A DNA stretch of 64,000 bases from an uncultured Christensenella sp. (GCA_910578565.1 CAJTQF010000001.1:1-64000); one strand, 5' to 3'. Numbered from the stretch's first letter, positions 17,362 to 26,531 are shown. A program made the numbers and translations. Notes: generated from the letters alone by a model not told the origin.

Positions 17362-18552
17362 ATGAAGACCATTTACGTTGACAACGCCGCAACAACCGCA
17401 ATGAGCGACAGCGCGGTTAAGGCAATGATACCATATTTAAAAGAAGTGTACGGCAACCCTTCGTCACTGCATTCTGCGGGACAGGCTGCCAAGGAAGCTC
17501 TTGACGCCGCCCGCGAAAAAATAGCGCGGTGCCTGAACTGCGAGCCGCGCGAGATATATTTTACTTCTGGCGGAAGCGAAGCGGACAACCAGGCAATACG
17601 TTCGGCGGCGGTAAACGGAGCGCGTAAGGGCAAAAAACATATCGTTTCCACGGCGTTCGAACATCACGCTGTGTTGCACGTATTAAAGAAACTGGAAAAA
17701 GAAGGTTTTGACGTAACCTATCTGGACGTCCATTCGGACGGACTCGTCACTGCGGAAGAAGTGGAAGCGGCTATCCGTCCCGACACGGCTTTGGTAACCG
17801 TTATGTACGCAAATAACGAAGTCGGCACAATACAGCCGGTGCGGGAAATAGGCGAAGTCTGTAAAAAGCATGGCGTAATTTTTCATACGGACGCGGTGCA
17901 GGCGGCGGGGCATATCCCCGTTGACGTAAGGGCGGACAATATAGATATGCTGTCGCTTTCAGCGCATAAATTTCACGGACCCAAGGGGGCGGGCGCGCTG
18001 TATTGCAGGCGCGGCATACCGCTGAACACCTTTATAGAAGGCGGCGCGCAGGAGCGCGGGCGCAGGGCGGGTACCGAAAATATAGGCGGCGCCGCGGCAA
18101 TGGCTCAGGCTCTGGAAGACGCGTGCGCAAATATGGCGGCAAATGCGGAAAAAGAGAGCGCATTGCGCGATAGACTTATTGACGGGCTTTTGAAAATTCC
18201 CCATTCCAAACTGAACGGCGACAGAAAAAAAAGACTGCCCAACAACGTAAATATATGTTTTGAAGGGATTGAAGGCGAAGGACTTTTGCTTCATCTCGAC
18301 GCGCGCGGCATCTGCGCTTCAAGCGGTTCGGCTTGTACGTCGGGTTCTCTGGACCCGTCGCACGTATTGCTCGCTCTCGGGCTTCCGCACGAAGTCGCGC
18401 ACGGTTCGTTAAGACTAAGCCTTTCGGAATACAACACCGAAGAAGACGTAAACGCGATTTTAAAAGCCGTCCCCGAAGTGGTAGCATATCTGAGAAATAT
18501 GTCGCCCGTGTGGGAAGATCTTGAAACCGGTAAAAAACAACATCTTATATAA
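17362..18552 (+). CDS. nifS: Cysteine desulfurase (NifS/IscS type)
   Basis: 396 residues. This PLP enzyme removes sulfur from cysteine for Fe-S clusters and tRNA thiolation. It shows YVDNAATTAMS, the PLP lysine K203 in SLSAHKFHGPKG, and the persulfide cysteine C325 in SSGSACTSGSLDPSH, on the long flexible loop of the group I (NifS/IscS) class. GGAA in the upstream half-site doubles as ribosome site. Next are the scaffold protein (19 bp gap) and a thiolation enzyme, both of which take sulfur from it. Confidence 0.94.
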   Translation: MKTIYVDNAATTAMSDSAVKAMIPYLKEVYGNPSSLHSAGQAAKEALDAAREKIARCLNCEPREIYFTSGGSEADNQAIRSAAVNGARKGKKHIVSTAFEHHAVLHVLKKLEKEGFDVTYLDVHSDGLVTAEEVEAAIRPDTALVTVMYANNEVGTIQPVREIGEVCKKHGVIFHTDAVQAAGHIPVDVRADNIDMLSLSAHKFHGPKGAGALYCRRGIPLNTFIEGGAQERGRRAGTENIGGAAAMAQALEDACANMAANAEKESALRDRLIDGLLKIPHSKLNGDRKKRLPNNVNICFEGIEGEGLLLHLDARGICASSGSACTSGSLDPSHVLLALGLPHEVAHGSLRLSLSEYNTEEDVNAILKAVPEVVAYLRNMSPVWEDLETGKKQHLI

Positions 18553-18571
18553 TTAAAAAAAAGGAGTTTAT

Positions 18572-19012
18572 ATGGCGCTTTACAGTGAAAAAGTTATGGA
18601 CCATTTTACCAATCCGAGAAACGTCGGTAAAATAGAAGACGCCAACGGCGTGGGCGAAGTGGGCAACGCCAAGTGCGGCGACATAATGAAGATTTATTTA
18701 AAGATTGAAAACGGCGTTATTGCAGACGTCAAGTTCAATACCTTCGGTTGCGGCAGCGCAATAGCTTCGTCGTCGATGGCGACAGAACTTATCAAGGGCA
18801 AGCCCATTTCCGAAGCGTTGGAACTGACCAATAAGGCGGTTGCCGAAGCGTTGGACGGACTGCCCGCGCATAAAATGCACTGCTCGGTACTCGCCGAAGA
18901 AGCGATACGCGCGGCAATCAAGGATTATTACGACAAAAACGGCATAGCTTACGACAAAGCCGATTTCCCCGACCCGAACGACGAAGAAGAGCATTTTACG
19001 GAAGAAGACTGA
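18572..19012 (+). CDS. nifU: Iron-sulfur cluster scaffold (IscU/NifU type)
   Basis: 146 residues. The NifU N-domain starts with YSEKVMDHFTNPRNVG, with cluster ligands C35 (KCGD), C60 (FGCGSAIASSS) and C104 (HCSVLAEEAI) plus D37. This CxD...C...C layout is that of the IscU/NifU scaffold rather than SufU, whose zinc-site insert is absent. An acidic tail (DFPDPNDEEEHFTEED) extends the C-terminus. The AAAAGGAG ribosome site is strong. One base separates its stop from the ATG of the next gene, so the three genes form one operon. Confidence 0.93.
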   Translation: MALYSEKVMDHFTNPRNVGKIEDANGVGEVGNAKCGDIMKIYLKIENGVIADVKFNTFGCGSAIASSSMATELIKGKPISEALELTNKAVAEALDGLPAHKMHCSVLAEEAIRAAIKDYYDKNGIAYDKADFPDPNDEEEHFTEED

Positions 19013-19013
19013 T

Positions 19014-19847
19014 ATGAAAGAGCTGACCCCCCTTCAGAAAGTAGAAAGGTCTGTAATAACCAAATTCAGAAAGCCGATATGGTCGCGTTTTCTGGAAGCG
19101 GTAAAAAAGTATAACCTTATAGAAGAGGGCGACAATATAGCCGTATGCGTTTCGGGCGGGAAAGACAGCTTTCTTTTGGCAAAACTCATGCAGGAACTTC
19201 TGCGCCACAGCGACATTGCTTTTTCGGCGCAGTTTATCTGTATGAATCCCGGTTACAATAAAGAAAATGCCGACCGCATTGCTGACAACGCGCGTCTTCT
19301 TGATATTCCGTTAAAAACTTTTACGTCCGACCTTTTCGAAGTGACGGATGAAATAGGCGGAAACTCGCCCTGCTATCTCTGCGCGAGAATGAGACGCGGT
19401 TTTTTGTATGCGCGCGCAAAAGAACTCGGCTGCAATAAAATTGCTTTGGGACACCACAAGAGCGACGTTATAGAAACTACTTTGATGAGTATGCTCTACG
19501 GCGGGCAAATACAGGGAATGGTGCCTAAGCTGAAAAGTAAAAATTTTGAAGGCGTACAGCTTATCCGCCCTATGTACTGTATACTGGAAGACGATATTGT
19601 TCACTGGCAACAGTACAACGGTCTTAAATTTATTGCCTGCGCCTGCAAAAAAACGGCGGGGCTGGAAGAAGGACAGCAGGGCTATTCGGCAAGGCAGGAA
19701 GTGAAAAACCTTATTAAAAATTTCAGACAGATAAACCCCGACGTGGACAGCAGCGTTTTCAAGAGCATACATAACGTACAGCTGGATACGCTTGTGGGGT
19801 ACAAAAAGGGCGAAGATTACTTTTTTCTGGATAAATTCAATTCCTGA
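19014..19847 (+). CDS. ttcA: tRNA 2-thiocytidine biosynthesis protein TtcA-like
   Basis: 277 residues with the PP-loop SGGKDS (about 47-52) that adenylates the tRNA base. CYLCARMRRG carries the CxxC cluster pair, and ACACKK supplies a further cysteine in the C-terminal half, as in the [4Fe-4S] enzyme TtcA (s2C32 of tRNA). GHHKSDVIETTLMSMLYGG is the conserved family segment. Sulfur would come from the desulfurase two genes upstream. Members of the TtcA/TuA group with other tRNA targets cannot be excluded. A strong terminator ends the operon. Confidence 0.85.
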   Translation: MKELTPLQKVERSVITKFRKPIWSRFLEAVKKYNLIEEGDNIAVCVSGGKDSFLLAKLMQELLRHSDIAFSAQFICMNPGYNKENADRIADNARLLDIPLKTFTSDLFEVTDEIGGNSPCYLCARMRRGFLYARAKELGCNKIALGHHKSDVIETTLMSMLYGGQIQGMVPKLKSKNFEGVQLIRPMYCILEDDIVHWQQYNGLKFIACACKKTAGLEEGQQGYSARQEVKNLIKNFRQINPDVDSSVFKSIHNVQLDTLVGYKKGEDYFFLDKFNS

Positions 19848-19860
19848 AATCAAAATTATT

Positions 19861-19898
19861 GCCGCCCGCGCGAAACAGCGCGGGCGGCTTTTTATTTT
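19861..19898 (+). terminator. Terminator of the Fe-S operon
   Basis: 11-bp stem GCCGCCCGCGC (19861-19871) / GCGCGGGCGGC (19878-19888), then TTTTTATTTT. Confidence 0.9.
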
Positions 19899-19904
19899 AA
19901 ATCA

Positions 19905-19933
19905 TTGACAAAACAAACAAATAGTGATAAAAT
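19905..19933 (+). promoter_or_regulatory. Promoter of the acetylesterase gene
   Basis: TTGACA (19905-19910), 17-bp spacer, TAAAAT (19928-19933). Confidence 0.8.
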
Positions 19934-19990
19934 TTAACACGGTCGTGCAATGCGACTGTTATTTTAAATTTATAGTTTAAGGAGAGAATA

Positions 19991-21841
19991 ATGAGTAACA
20001 AAAAACTTCTTTCTTGCGTTTTGGCGGCGGCTATGGTTTCAACCGTGGGAATTGCCGCGGGCTGTAATAAGGACAGCGGTGAAAAACTTGCCGCGCCCGA
20101 AATTTCGGTCACAGGTAACGTCATTACCTGGAACGCCGTTGAAAATGCGGACGGTTACAACGTTTACGAAGGCGAAACTTCTGTTTCTTCGCAGACTGAG
20201 TGCAGTTACACAATTACGCAGACAACGCCCGGAACTTACAGGTATACGGTAGTTGCCACAAGTACGGACGATAAATACTCTTCAAGCGACAAGTCCAACA
20301 CGGTTGAGTACACCGTGCCCGCGGGCGATACTTCAACAAAACTCGCAGGCAAAATATACCTTGTAGGCGACTCCACGGTATGCTCGTTCAACGATAATTA
20401 CTATCTTCCCCGCTACGGCTACGGAACCCAGCTTTTCAACTATATAAACTGCGACGCAAATCAGATTTCAAATCTTGCGTTATCCGGCAGAAGTTCGAAA
20501 AGTTTCGTCTCCGAAAGCAATTATACTACCCTTAAAAACAGTATTACCGCGGGCGACTATCTTATTATCGGTTTCGGACACAACGACCAGAAAACAGATA
20601 TTTACACCAACCCCAACGGCGATAAGGACACGGAAGGTTCGTTCCAGAATTCGCTTTATACCAATTACGTTAAAATGGCAAAGGATAAGGGCGCAACGCC
20701 AATCCTTTGTACGCCCATAGTAAGACTTAACGAAAATAACGATTATTCGGGCAGCAGCGGTCACATCGTGGGGCAGGTTGCGGTCGGCAAACCGGGCGGC
20801 GACTACGCCAAAGCTATCCGCGATTTGGGCGCGGCTACCGAAACGACGGTCGTAGACCTTACCGCGCTGACAAAGGCTGATTATACCGCTTCGGGTAGCG
20901 CAAAGGCATCCGACTATCATTGCTGGACCGCTACAAAGGGCGGGGTGAGAGACGGGCTCGACAAAACCCACACAAACCGTTACGGCGCAAAGATGAACGC
21001 ATATCATTTTGCAAACGCAATTATGCAGTCTGAAAATCCTTTGAAAGCAAACATACGCACCGATATGGCAAAGCCCGACCATGATACCGAATATGCGGCA
21101 AGTATCAATAAAAGTTACGTTGAACCCAACTATCAGGCTCCAGATTTAACCAAAAGGTCGGGTTTGTGGAATACCGTAAAAGCGGAAGGATGGTACGGTT
21201 CTGCGTTCGGAGACGTGGGCGGCGCGACAGCTGTTACTGCGACCAATTTTACCGTTAAGCAACTCAGCAATACTTCGTTCAGCGTAGGCAATACAAACGG
21301 AAAGGGTAAAATCGCTTCGGGCGGAGACGGTATAGCTTGCGTATTCAGACAGCTTGACCCCAACAGGAATTTCACTATAACGGCGGACGTAGCGTTAACG
21401 GGCGTGGCAACAAGCGCTTCAAAACAGTCGGCTTTCGGCATAATGTTCCGCGACGAAATGTACATTGATACTTACAACGCTTCGGTAAACGGTAATTCGG
21501 CAATAGCGGGCGGTTACACGGGTTCTTCGGACACGGCTAATTTTGTCTACAATTACCAGAGACTTGACGGCAAACTCGATATAACGGCTTCCAAAACGGG
21601 CGCGGGTACGGTTTTTGCGCAGAACGAAGTTTATAAACTGGAAATGGTTAAATCAGACCGCACAATAACGTGTAAGGTAATTGCGACGGACGGAAAGGAA
21701 TATGTTTCTTCCTATAAAGACGTAACCTATACGGGCGTGGACACGGAATACGTTTACCTTTGCCTTTTCGCAACGCGCGGAATCGTGGCGACTTTTGCTA
21801 ACGTGAATTACGTTGAAGGCTCAATAAGCGGCGGCGCTTAA
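19991..21841 (+). CDS. Lipoprotein rhamnogalacturonan acetylesterase (CE12-like)
   Basis: 616 residues. The signal ends in the lipobox AAGC. A fibronectin type III-like domain (about 35-110) precedes an SGNH hydrolase with the four blocks of the rhamnogalacturonan acetylesterase group: VGDSTVCSF (S128), LALSGRSSKSF, GFGHNDQ and GLDKTHTNRYGA (D324, H327). It would remove acetyl groups from the branched part of pectin outside the cell. After residue 385 a beta-sandwich region (DLTKRSGLWNTVKAEGWYG...FANVNYVEGS) looks like a carbohydrate-binding or LamG-type module. It complements the pectinesterase at 4483. It has its own promoter and terminator. Confidence 0.87.
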   Translation: MSNKKLLSCVLAAAMVSTVGIAAGCNKDSGEKLAAPEISVTGNVITWNAVENADGYNVYEGETSVSSQTECSYTITQTTPGTYRYTVVATSTDDKYSSSDKSNTVEYTVPAGDTSTKLAGKIYLVGDSTVCSFNDNYYLPRYGYGTQLFNYINCDANQISNLALSGRSSKSFVSESNYTTLKNSITAGDYLIIGFGHNDQKTDIYTNPNGDKDTEGSFQNSLYTNYVKMAKDKGATPILCTPIVRLNENNDYSGSSGHIVGQVAVGKPGGDYAKAIRDLGAATETTVVDLTALTKADYTASGSAKASDYHCWTATKGGVRDGLDKTHTNRYGAKMNAYHFANAIMQSENPLKANIRTDMAKPDHDTEYAASINKSYVEPNYQAPDLTKRSGLWNTVKAEGWYGSAFGDVGGATAVTATNFTVKQLSNTSFSVGNTNGKGKIASGGDGIACVFRQLDPNRNFTITADVALTGVATSASKQSAFGIMFRDEMYIDTYNASVNGNSAIAGGYTGSSDTANFVYNYQRLDGKLDITASKTGAGTVFAQNEVYKLEMVKSDRTITCKVIATDGKEYVSSYKDVTYTGVDTEYVYLCLFATRGIVATFANVNYVEGSISGGA

Positions 21842-21858
21842 TAATTACAATAATTTTT

Positions 21859-21890
21859 GGGGGCGCGGACTATGTCCGCGCCCCTGTTGA
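21859..21890 (+). terminator. Terminator after acetylesterase gene
   Basis: GGGGCGCGGAC / GTCCGCGCCCC with a TAT loop (21860-21884); only a short T-run follows. Confidence 0.7.
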
Positions 21891-21918
21891 TATGCGCGTT
21901 ATGCAATTACAAAAACAG

Positions 21919-21947
21919 TTGAAAAGCGGCGGCGGTTGTGATAAAAT
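21919..21947 (+). promoter_or_regulatory. Promoter of the metF operon
   Basis: TTGAAA (21919-21924), 17-bp spacer, TAAAAT (21942-21947). Transcription should begin near 21954, at most a few bases from ATG 21957, and no ribosome site is present: a leaderless mRNA is likely. Confidence 0.7.
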
Positions 21948-21956
21948 AAATTTATT

Positions 21957-22811
21957 ATGAAAATTTCCGAAATTTTAAAAAGCAAAAAACTTGCGCTCTC
22001 TTTCGAAGTATTTCCGCCGAAGACGCAAATGAATTACGGCAGCGTTTTAAGCGCGGTAAAGGGCATTGCGCAGGCAAAGCCGGATTTTATAAGCGTGACT
22101 TACGGTGCGGGCGGCGGCACGAGCGATTATACCGTTGCAATTGCGCGTGAAATTAAAAATTCGGGAATAACTCCACTGGCGCACCTTTCGTGCATTTGCC
22201 ACGGCAGGCGGGACGTACAGCTTAAACTGGGCGAATTGAAATCACTGGGGATAGAAAATATTCTCGCCCTGCGCGGCGATATTCCAAACGGATTTGCAGG
22301 CAATATGGATTACAGATACGCAAGCCAGCTTGTTGAAGATATTAAAAAATACGGCGGGTTTTGCATAGGCGCGGCGTGCTATCCCGAAGGTCACCCCGAA
22401 AGCGATACTCTCTATTCCGATATAGAACATCTTAAATTGAAAGCGGACGCGGGTTGCGACTTTCTTACAACTCAGATGTTTTTCGATAACGGCGTATTTT
22501 ACAGTTTTTTGTGCAAGGCGCAGGCGAGCGGAATAAATATACCCGTGATTGCTGGTATTATGCCCGTTACTTCACGGGCGCAGGTCAAACGAATCAGCGC
22601 TATGACGGGCAACGTTTTGCCGGTCAGATTCAGGCGCATAGTGGACCGGTTCGGTGAAAATCCCGCCGCAATGAAACAGGCGGGCATAGCTTACGCCACA
22701 GAACAGATTATAGACCTTTACGCAAACGGCATTTCCGCCGTACACGTTTATTCTATGAATAAACCCGACGTCGCGCAGGCGATAAGGGCTAACCTTTCGG
22801 AAATATTATGA
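21957..22811 (+). CDS. metF: Methylenetetrahydrofolate reductase
   Basis: 284 residues, typical bacterial length. It reduces 5,10-methylene-tetrahydrofolate to 5-methyl-tetrahydrofolate, the methyl donor for MetH. It shows SFEVFPPK (catalytic Glu), the flavin-site VTYGAGGG, HLSCICHGR, ALRGDIP and TQMFFDN. The three genes metF, activation protein and metH overlap by 4 bp each (ATGA), so they are translated as a coupled operon that makes methionine. Confidence 0.95.
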   Translation: MKISEILKSKKLALSFEVFPPKTQMNYGSVLSAVKGIAQAKPDFISVTYGAGGGTSDYTVAIAREIKNSGITPLAHLSCICHGRRDVQLKLGELKSLGIENILALRGDIPNGFAGNMDYRYASQLVEDIKKYGGFCIGAACYPEGHPESDTLYSDIEHLKLKADAGCDFLTTQMFFDNGVFYSFLCKAQASGINIPVIAGIMPVTSRAQVKRISAMTGNVLPVRFRRIVDRFGENPAAMKQAGIAYATEQIIDLYANGISAVHVYSMNKPDVAQAIRANLSEIL

Positions 22812-23389
22812 TAAAAATTATTACGGGTAAAGGCAGGGTTGACCGCCGCGAAACTATGCGCTATCTCGGCTGTTACGGCGTTAAATGCGAAGACGGTCTG
22901 GACGCCGTTCTGGACGAATGCGAAAAACTTATTCTGCCCGCCCTGCGCCCCGCGGCGTGTTATGCGCTGTTCGACGTAAAACGCACTGGCGACGCGCTTG
23001 ATCTGGGATTTGCAAAAACGCGCAGTAAGGCTCTTTCGAAAAATCTTGAAGGCTGCGGAAAAATTGCGCTGTTTGCGGCGACCGTCGGAGCGGAAACGGA
23101 CAGGCTGATAATAAAGTACGAAAAACTTTCTCCCGCCCGTGCGTTGGTGTTGCAGGCTCTGGGTGCGGCTGCCGCCGAGTGTTGGTGCGACGACGTAAAC
23201 GCGCAAATCACCGCAGAACACGGCGAAACGAAACCGCGCTTTTCCTGCGGCTACGGCGATTTGCCGCTGGAACTTCAAAGGGAAATATTCGCGGCATTGA
23301 ACGTTTCGAAAAATCTGGGAGTGACCCTTTCGGAAAACTTTTTTATGACGCCGACCAAATCGGTTACGGCTATTGTAGGTATAAAATGA
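22808..23389 (+). CDS. Methionine synthase reactivation (AdoMet-binding) protein
   Basis: 193 residues corresponding to the C-terminal activation domain of cobalamin-dependent methionine synthase, here encoded as its own protein. The conserved RFSCGYGDLPLELQREIF and LGVTLSENFFMTPTKSVTAIVG segments match the AdoMet-binding RxSPGYGDxPL...L..S..M.P.KS pattern, with Cys in place of the usual Pro. It should reductively remethylate oxidised cob(II)alamin on the MetH that follows, which lacks this domain. Start overlaps metF by 4 bp. Confidence 0.88.
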   Translation: MIKIITGKGRVDRRETMRYLGCYGVKCEDGLDAVLDECEKLILPALRPAACYALFDVKRTGDALDLGFAKTRSKALSKNLEGCGKIALFAATVGAETDRLIIKYEKLSPARALVLQALGAAAAECWCDDVNAQITAEHGETKPRFSCGYGDLPLELQREIFAALNVSKNLGVTLSENFFMTPTKSVTAIVGIK

Positions 23390-25758
23390 CCTTTTCGGAA
23401 AAACTTAAAAATTCTGTTGTAGTATTCGACGGGGCGATGGGTACCCGGCTCCAGAGTGCGGGGCTTCCCATCGGCGTTCCGCCCGAAGAGTGGAACCTGA
23501 CCCGTCCTGAAGCGGTACGCGCGGTCCACAAAAGTTATCTTGACGCAGGCGCGGACGTAATACTCACCAATACTTTCGGTGCAAACCCTTTCAGGTTCGG
23601 CGACCGCACGGGCGAAATAGTGCGTTCGGCGGTGTCGGTTGCAAGACAGGCGGTTTACGGCAGGACGGACAAATTCATTGCCCTGGATATAGGTCCTACG
23701 GGCAAACTTTTAAAACCGCTCGGCGGGCTGGATTTCGAGCAGGCGGTGGAAAGCTACAAACAGGTTGTCCGCGCCGCGCGGGGAGTGGATTTGGTGTTCA
23801 TTGAAACAATGAACGACGTTTACGAAGCAAAGGCGGCGGTGATAGCCGTCAAAGAGTGTTGCGACTTGCCCATTTTCGTAAGCTGTGTTTTCGGCGAAGA
23901 CGGCAAGACTATGACGGGCGCAACGCCAGAAACCGCCGTAGCCCTGTTCGAAGGTCTTGGGGTTGCGGCTGTGGGCGTAAACTGTTCGCTTGCGCCCAGA
24001 CAAATGCGCTGGGTCGTAGAAAGGTTTTTAAAGTGTTCGTCCGTTCCCGTCACGGTGAAACCCAATTCGGGGCTTCCCGAAATTTCCGACGGAAAAACGG
24101 TTTACGGTCTCTCTTCAAAAGACTTTTGCGACGACTTACTTCATCTTGTAAAGCTCGGTGTAAGGTGCGTGGGCGGTTGCTGCGGTACTACGCCCGAACA
24201 TATTGCAAGACTTGCTTCGGGGGCAAGGCGTATTGTTCCGTTGCCCGTGACCGATAAAAAACTTACCGTCGTTTCGTCGTACACGCACCCCGTTTATTTC
24301 GGCGGGCAACCCGTACTTATAGGCGAGCGGATAAACCCCACCGGCAGAAAGCGTTTAAAACAGGCGATAGCGGAAGGGGATAAAGGTTATATCCTTAACG
24401 AAGCCGTAACGCAGGCGGAACGGGGCGTTCACGCGCTGGACGTAAACGTAGGTATGCCGGGGGTTGACGAATCGCAGGTTTTACCCAATACGGTTTGCGA
24501 AATTCAGGCTGTGACCGATTTACCGTTGCAGATAGACACGTCCGATTTTACCGCTATGGAGCGGGCTATGCGCGTTTACAACGGAAAGCCGCTTGTCAAC
24601 TCCGTAAACGGCAAAAAAGAGAGTATGCGCGCGGTGTTCCCGTTGGTTAAGAAATACGGCGGCGCGGTTATCGCGCTGACGCTGGACGAAGACGGCATAC
24701 CCGCGGACGCGGACGGAAGAATAAAAATAGCTAAGCGCATTATCGAAACGGCAAAAGAGTACGGCTTGGGTAAAAAGGACATAATATTCGACACCCTTGC
24801 AATGTCCGTAAGCGCGGACGGCAACGCCGCAAACGCCGCTTTGAAATCGCTTGAATACATTAAAAAAGTGCTTGGCGCAAATACTTCGCTGGGGGTTTCG
24901 AATATATCTTTCGGATTGCCGCAGAGAGATTTTATAAATTCGGCGTTTTTTGCAATGGCGTTGCAGGCTGGGCTTTCCGCCGCGATTATGAATCCGCTTT
25001 CCGCCGAAATGATAAAGACGTATAAAAGTTATATGGCGCTTTGCGGCGCGGACGAAAACTGCCTTGCTTATATCGATTACGTTTCGGACGTACAGGCAGA
25101 CGGTGCCGCGGCGGCGACAAAACAGACGGCGGAAACGGACGGCGATTTAAAGTACTGCATAGTTAAGGGCTTGAAGAGCGAAGCTGCTGAAAAGGCGAAA
25201 AAACTTCTGGAAGTTTTGGAACCTTTGGAAGTTATAGACGGATACATAATTCCCGCGCTGGACGAAACGGGCGAGGACTTTGAAAATAAAAAGGCGTATC
25301 TTCCGCAACTGTTAATGAGCGCGGAAGCGGCTTCAGCGGCGTTTGAAGAAGTGAAACGTTCGTTAAAGGGCGAAGCCAATCCGAAAAAACTTAAAATCGT
25401 GCTTGCCACCGTAAAGGGCGACGTGCACGACATAGGCAAAAATATAGTGAAAACTTTGTTGGAAAATTACGGCTTTAAGGTAAACGATCTCGGGCGGGAC
25501 GTGCCGCCGGAAAGCATTGTAGAAGCTGTAAAAGCGGACAGCGCGCAACTTTGCGGGCTTTCCGCGCTGATGACCACTACAGTGCCGAATATGCAGTCAG
25601 CCATAGACCTTTTACGCTCCGACTGCCCCGACTGCAAAATTATTGTGGGCGGCGCGGTGCTTACCCGCGAATATGCGGAGCAAATGGGCGCGGACGCGTA
25701 CGGTCGGGACGCAATGGCGACCGTAAGATTTGCAGAATATCTGGAAAGAAAATTGTAA
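23386..25758 (+). CDS. metH: Cobalamin-dependent methionine synthase lacking the activation domain
   Basis: 790 residues from ATG 23386 (4-bp overlap with the gene before; the frame is open to 23179 but that part is antiparallel to no known domain). The homocysteine domain has FDGAMGTRLQ and zinc ligands in GVNCS and VGGCCGTTPEH. The pterin domain begins GERINPTGRKRLKQAI. A cap and a B12 domain carry KGDVHDIGKNIV with the cobalt-ligating His. It ends right after the B12 domain at EYLERKL, so the reactivation domain of full-length (about 1,200-residue) MetH is absent and supplied by the preceding gene. It transfers the methyl group from methyl-folate to homocysteine. Confidence 0.94.
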   Translation: MTFSEKLKNSVVVFDGAMGTRLQSAGLPIGVPPEEWNLTRPEAVRAVHKSYLDAGADVILTNTFGANPFRFGDRTGEIVRSAVSVARQAVYGRTDKFIALDIGPTGKLLKPLGGLDFEQAVESYKQVVRAARGVDLVFIETMNDVYEAKAAVIAVKECCDLPIFVSCVFGEDGKTMTGATPETAVALFEGLGVAAVGVNCSLAPRQMRWVVERFLKCSSVPVTVKPNSGLPEISDGKTVYGLSSKDFCDDLLHLVKLGVRCVGGCCGTTPEHIARLASGARRIVPLPVTDKKLTVVSSYTHPVYFGGQPVLIGERINPTGRKRLKQAIAEGDKGYILNEAVTQAERGVHALDVNVGMPGVDESQVLPNTVCEIQAVTDLPLQIDTSDFTAMERAMRVYNGKPLVNSVNGKKESMRAVFPLVKKYGGAVIALTLDEDGIPADADGRIKIAKRIIETAKEYGLGKKDIIFDTLAMSVSADGNAANAALKSLEYIKKVLGANTSLGVSNISFGLPQRDFINSAFFAMALQAGLSAAIMNPLSAEMIKTYKSYMALCGADENCLAYIDYVSDVQADGAAAATKQTAETDGDLKYCIVKGLKSEAAEKAKKLLEVLEPLEVIDGYIIPALDETGEDFENKKAYLPQLLMSAEAASAAFEEVKRSLKGEANPKKLKIVLATVKGDVHDIGKNIVKTLLENYGFKVNDLGRDVPPESIVEAVKADSAQLCGLSALMTTTVPNMQSAIDLLRSDCPDCKIIVGGAVLTREYAEQMGADAYGRDAMATVRFAEYLERKL

Positions 25759-25835
25759 ATTCTACCGTAATTCGACTGCATTCTATTGTCCGAAATGTAA
25801 AAAAGGATTAAAATAACTGAAAAAGGAGAAGACTT

Positions 25836-26180
25836 ATGAACGATTTCGGTGATTTTCTTTATTCATTGCGGAGAGAAAAGGGAATGACGCAAGCCCAGCT
25901 CGCGGCTATGCTGGGCGTAACGAACAAGGCTGTTTCCAAATGGGAAACGGGCGAAGCTATGCCAGAGACTTCGCAGTTGGTACCGATAGCGCGTATATTC
26001 GGCGTTACGGTTGACGAATTGCTTGAAGGCAGGCGCAAGGATAAGGAAGAGACATTCAATAACGAACAACACCTTTTTGCAGGGGACAACACGGCTGTGA
26101 AAAAACTTTCGCCGAAAAAGTATGCGGAGCGGTTTGTGCGGCGTTGTTTTTTGCGGGACTCAGTTCATACCTTCTTATAG
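25836..26180 (+). CDS. XRE-family HTH regulator, frame-disrupted before its membrane part
   Basis: 114 residues with ribosome site AAAGGAG. The HTH (8-62) reads LYSLRREKGMTQAQLAAMLGVTNKAVSKWETGEAMPETSQLVPIARIFGVTVDELL, a Cro/CI-type fold common in Bacillota. After KKLSPKKYAER (about residue 100) the protein becomes arbitrary and stops. Membrane sequence that should follow continues in the -1 frame (26144-26491). The intact product would be an HTH protein of about 215 residues with a membrane-anchored C-terminus. It may be a mutation, a sequencing slip in the AAAAA tract at 26115-26119, or real slippage. Confidence 0.8.
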   Translation: MNDFGDFLYSLRREKGMTQAQLAAMLGVTNKAVSKWETGEAMPETSQLVPIARIFGVTVDELLEGRRKDKEETFNNEQHLFAGDNTAVKKLSPKKYAERFVRRCFLRDSVHTFL

Positions 26181-26491
26181 GTGTGCTGACCAATCTTTGG
26201 AGTCCGTATTGGGTCATAATACCCGTATGCGCATTGCTTTGCGGAATAACGGGGATAATTTTTGACATGTGCAACCCTGTTAAACGCGCCAAAAAGACAG
26301 CCAAAGGCGAAAATCCGTATATCGGCGGCGTCTGCGGATTGGTAATTCTTTCCTGCGTAGCAGTATATTTATCCGTTTCTGTGTTTACCTACCTTTGGCA
26401 TCCCCTTTGGGTAATAGTTGCGGCAGGCGCAGCCGTGTGTGTGCTTTTAGGTACGATAGGCGAAATAATTAGCTACAAAAAAAGGAAATAA
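26144..26491 (+). CDS. Membrane C-terminus of the disrupted HTH regulator
   Basis: 115 residues from TTG 26144, with four hydrophobic segments in two similar halves (YLLIGVLTNLWSPYWVIIPV and YLSVSVFTYLWHPLWVIVAA). The frame is open upstream as AEKVCGAVCAALFFAGLSS, which continues the HTH protein smoothly if one base is restored near 26110-26130. I therefore regard it as the second part of that gene rather than an independent start; no ribosome site precedes 26144. A terminator follows. Confidence 0.65.
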   Translation: MFFAGLSSYLLIGVLTNLWSPYWVIIPVCALLCGITGIIFDMCNPVKRAKKTAKGENPYIGGVCGLVILSCVAVYLSVSVFTYLWHPLWVIVAAGAAVCVLLGTIGEIISYKKRK

Positions 26492-26498
26492 TATTTTT

Positions 26499-26531
26499 AA
26501 CCGGCTTTAAATCGAAGCCGGGTTTTTTTTG
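26499..26531 (+). terminator. Terminator after HTH/membrane gene
   Basis: CCGGCTT (26501-26507) / AAGCCGG (26515-26521) followed by eight T. Confidence 0.88.

Noticed and set aside
23179..23385. Upstream extension of metH
   Set aside because: It overlaps the conserved activation-protein gene in another frame; the ATGA overlap at 23386 gives a normal MetH N-terminus.
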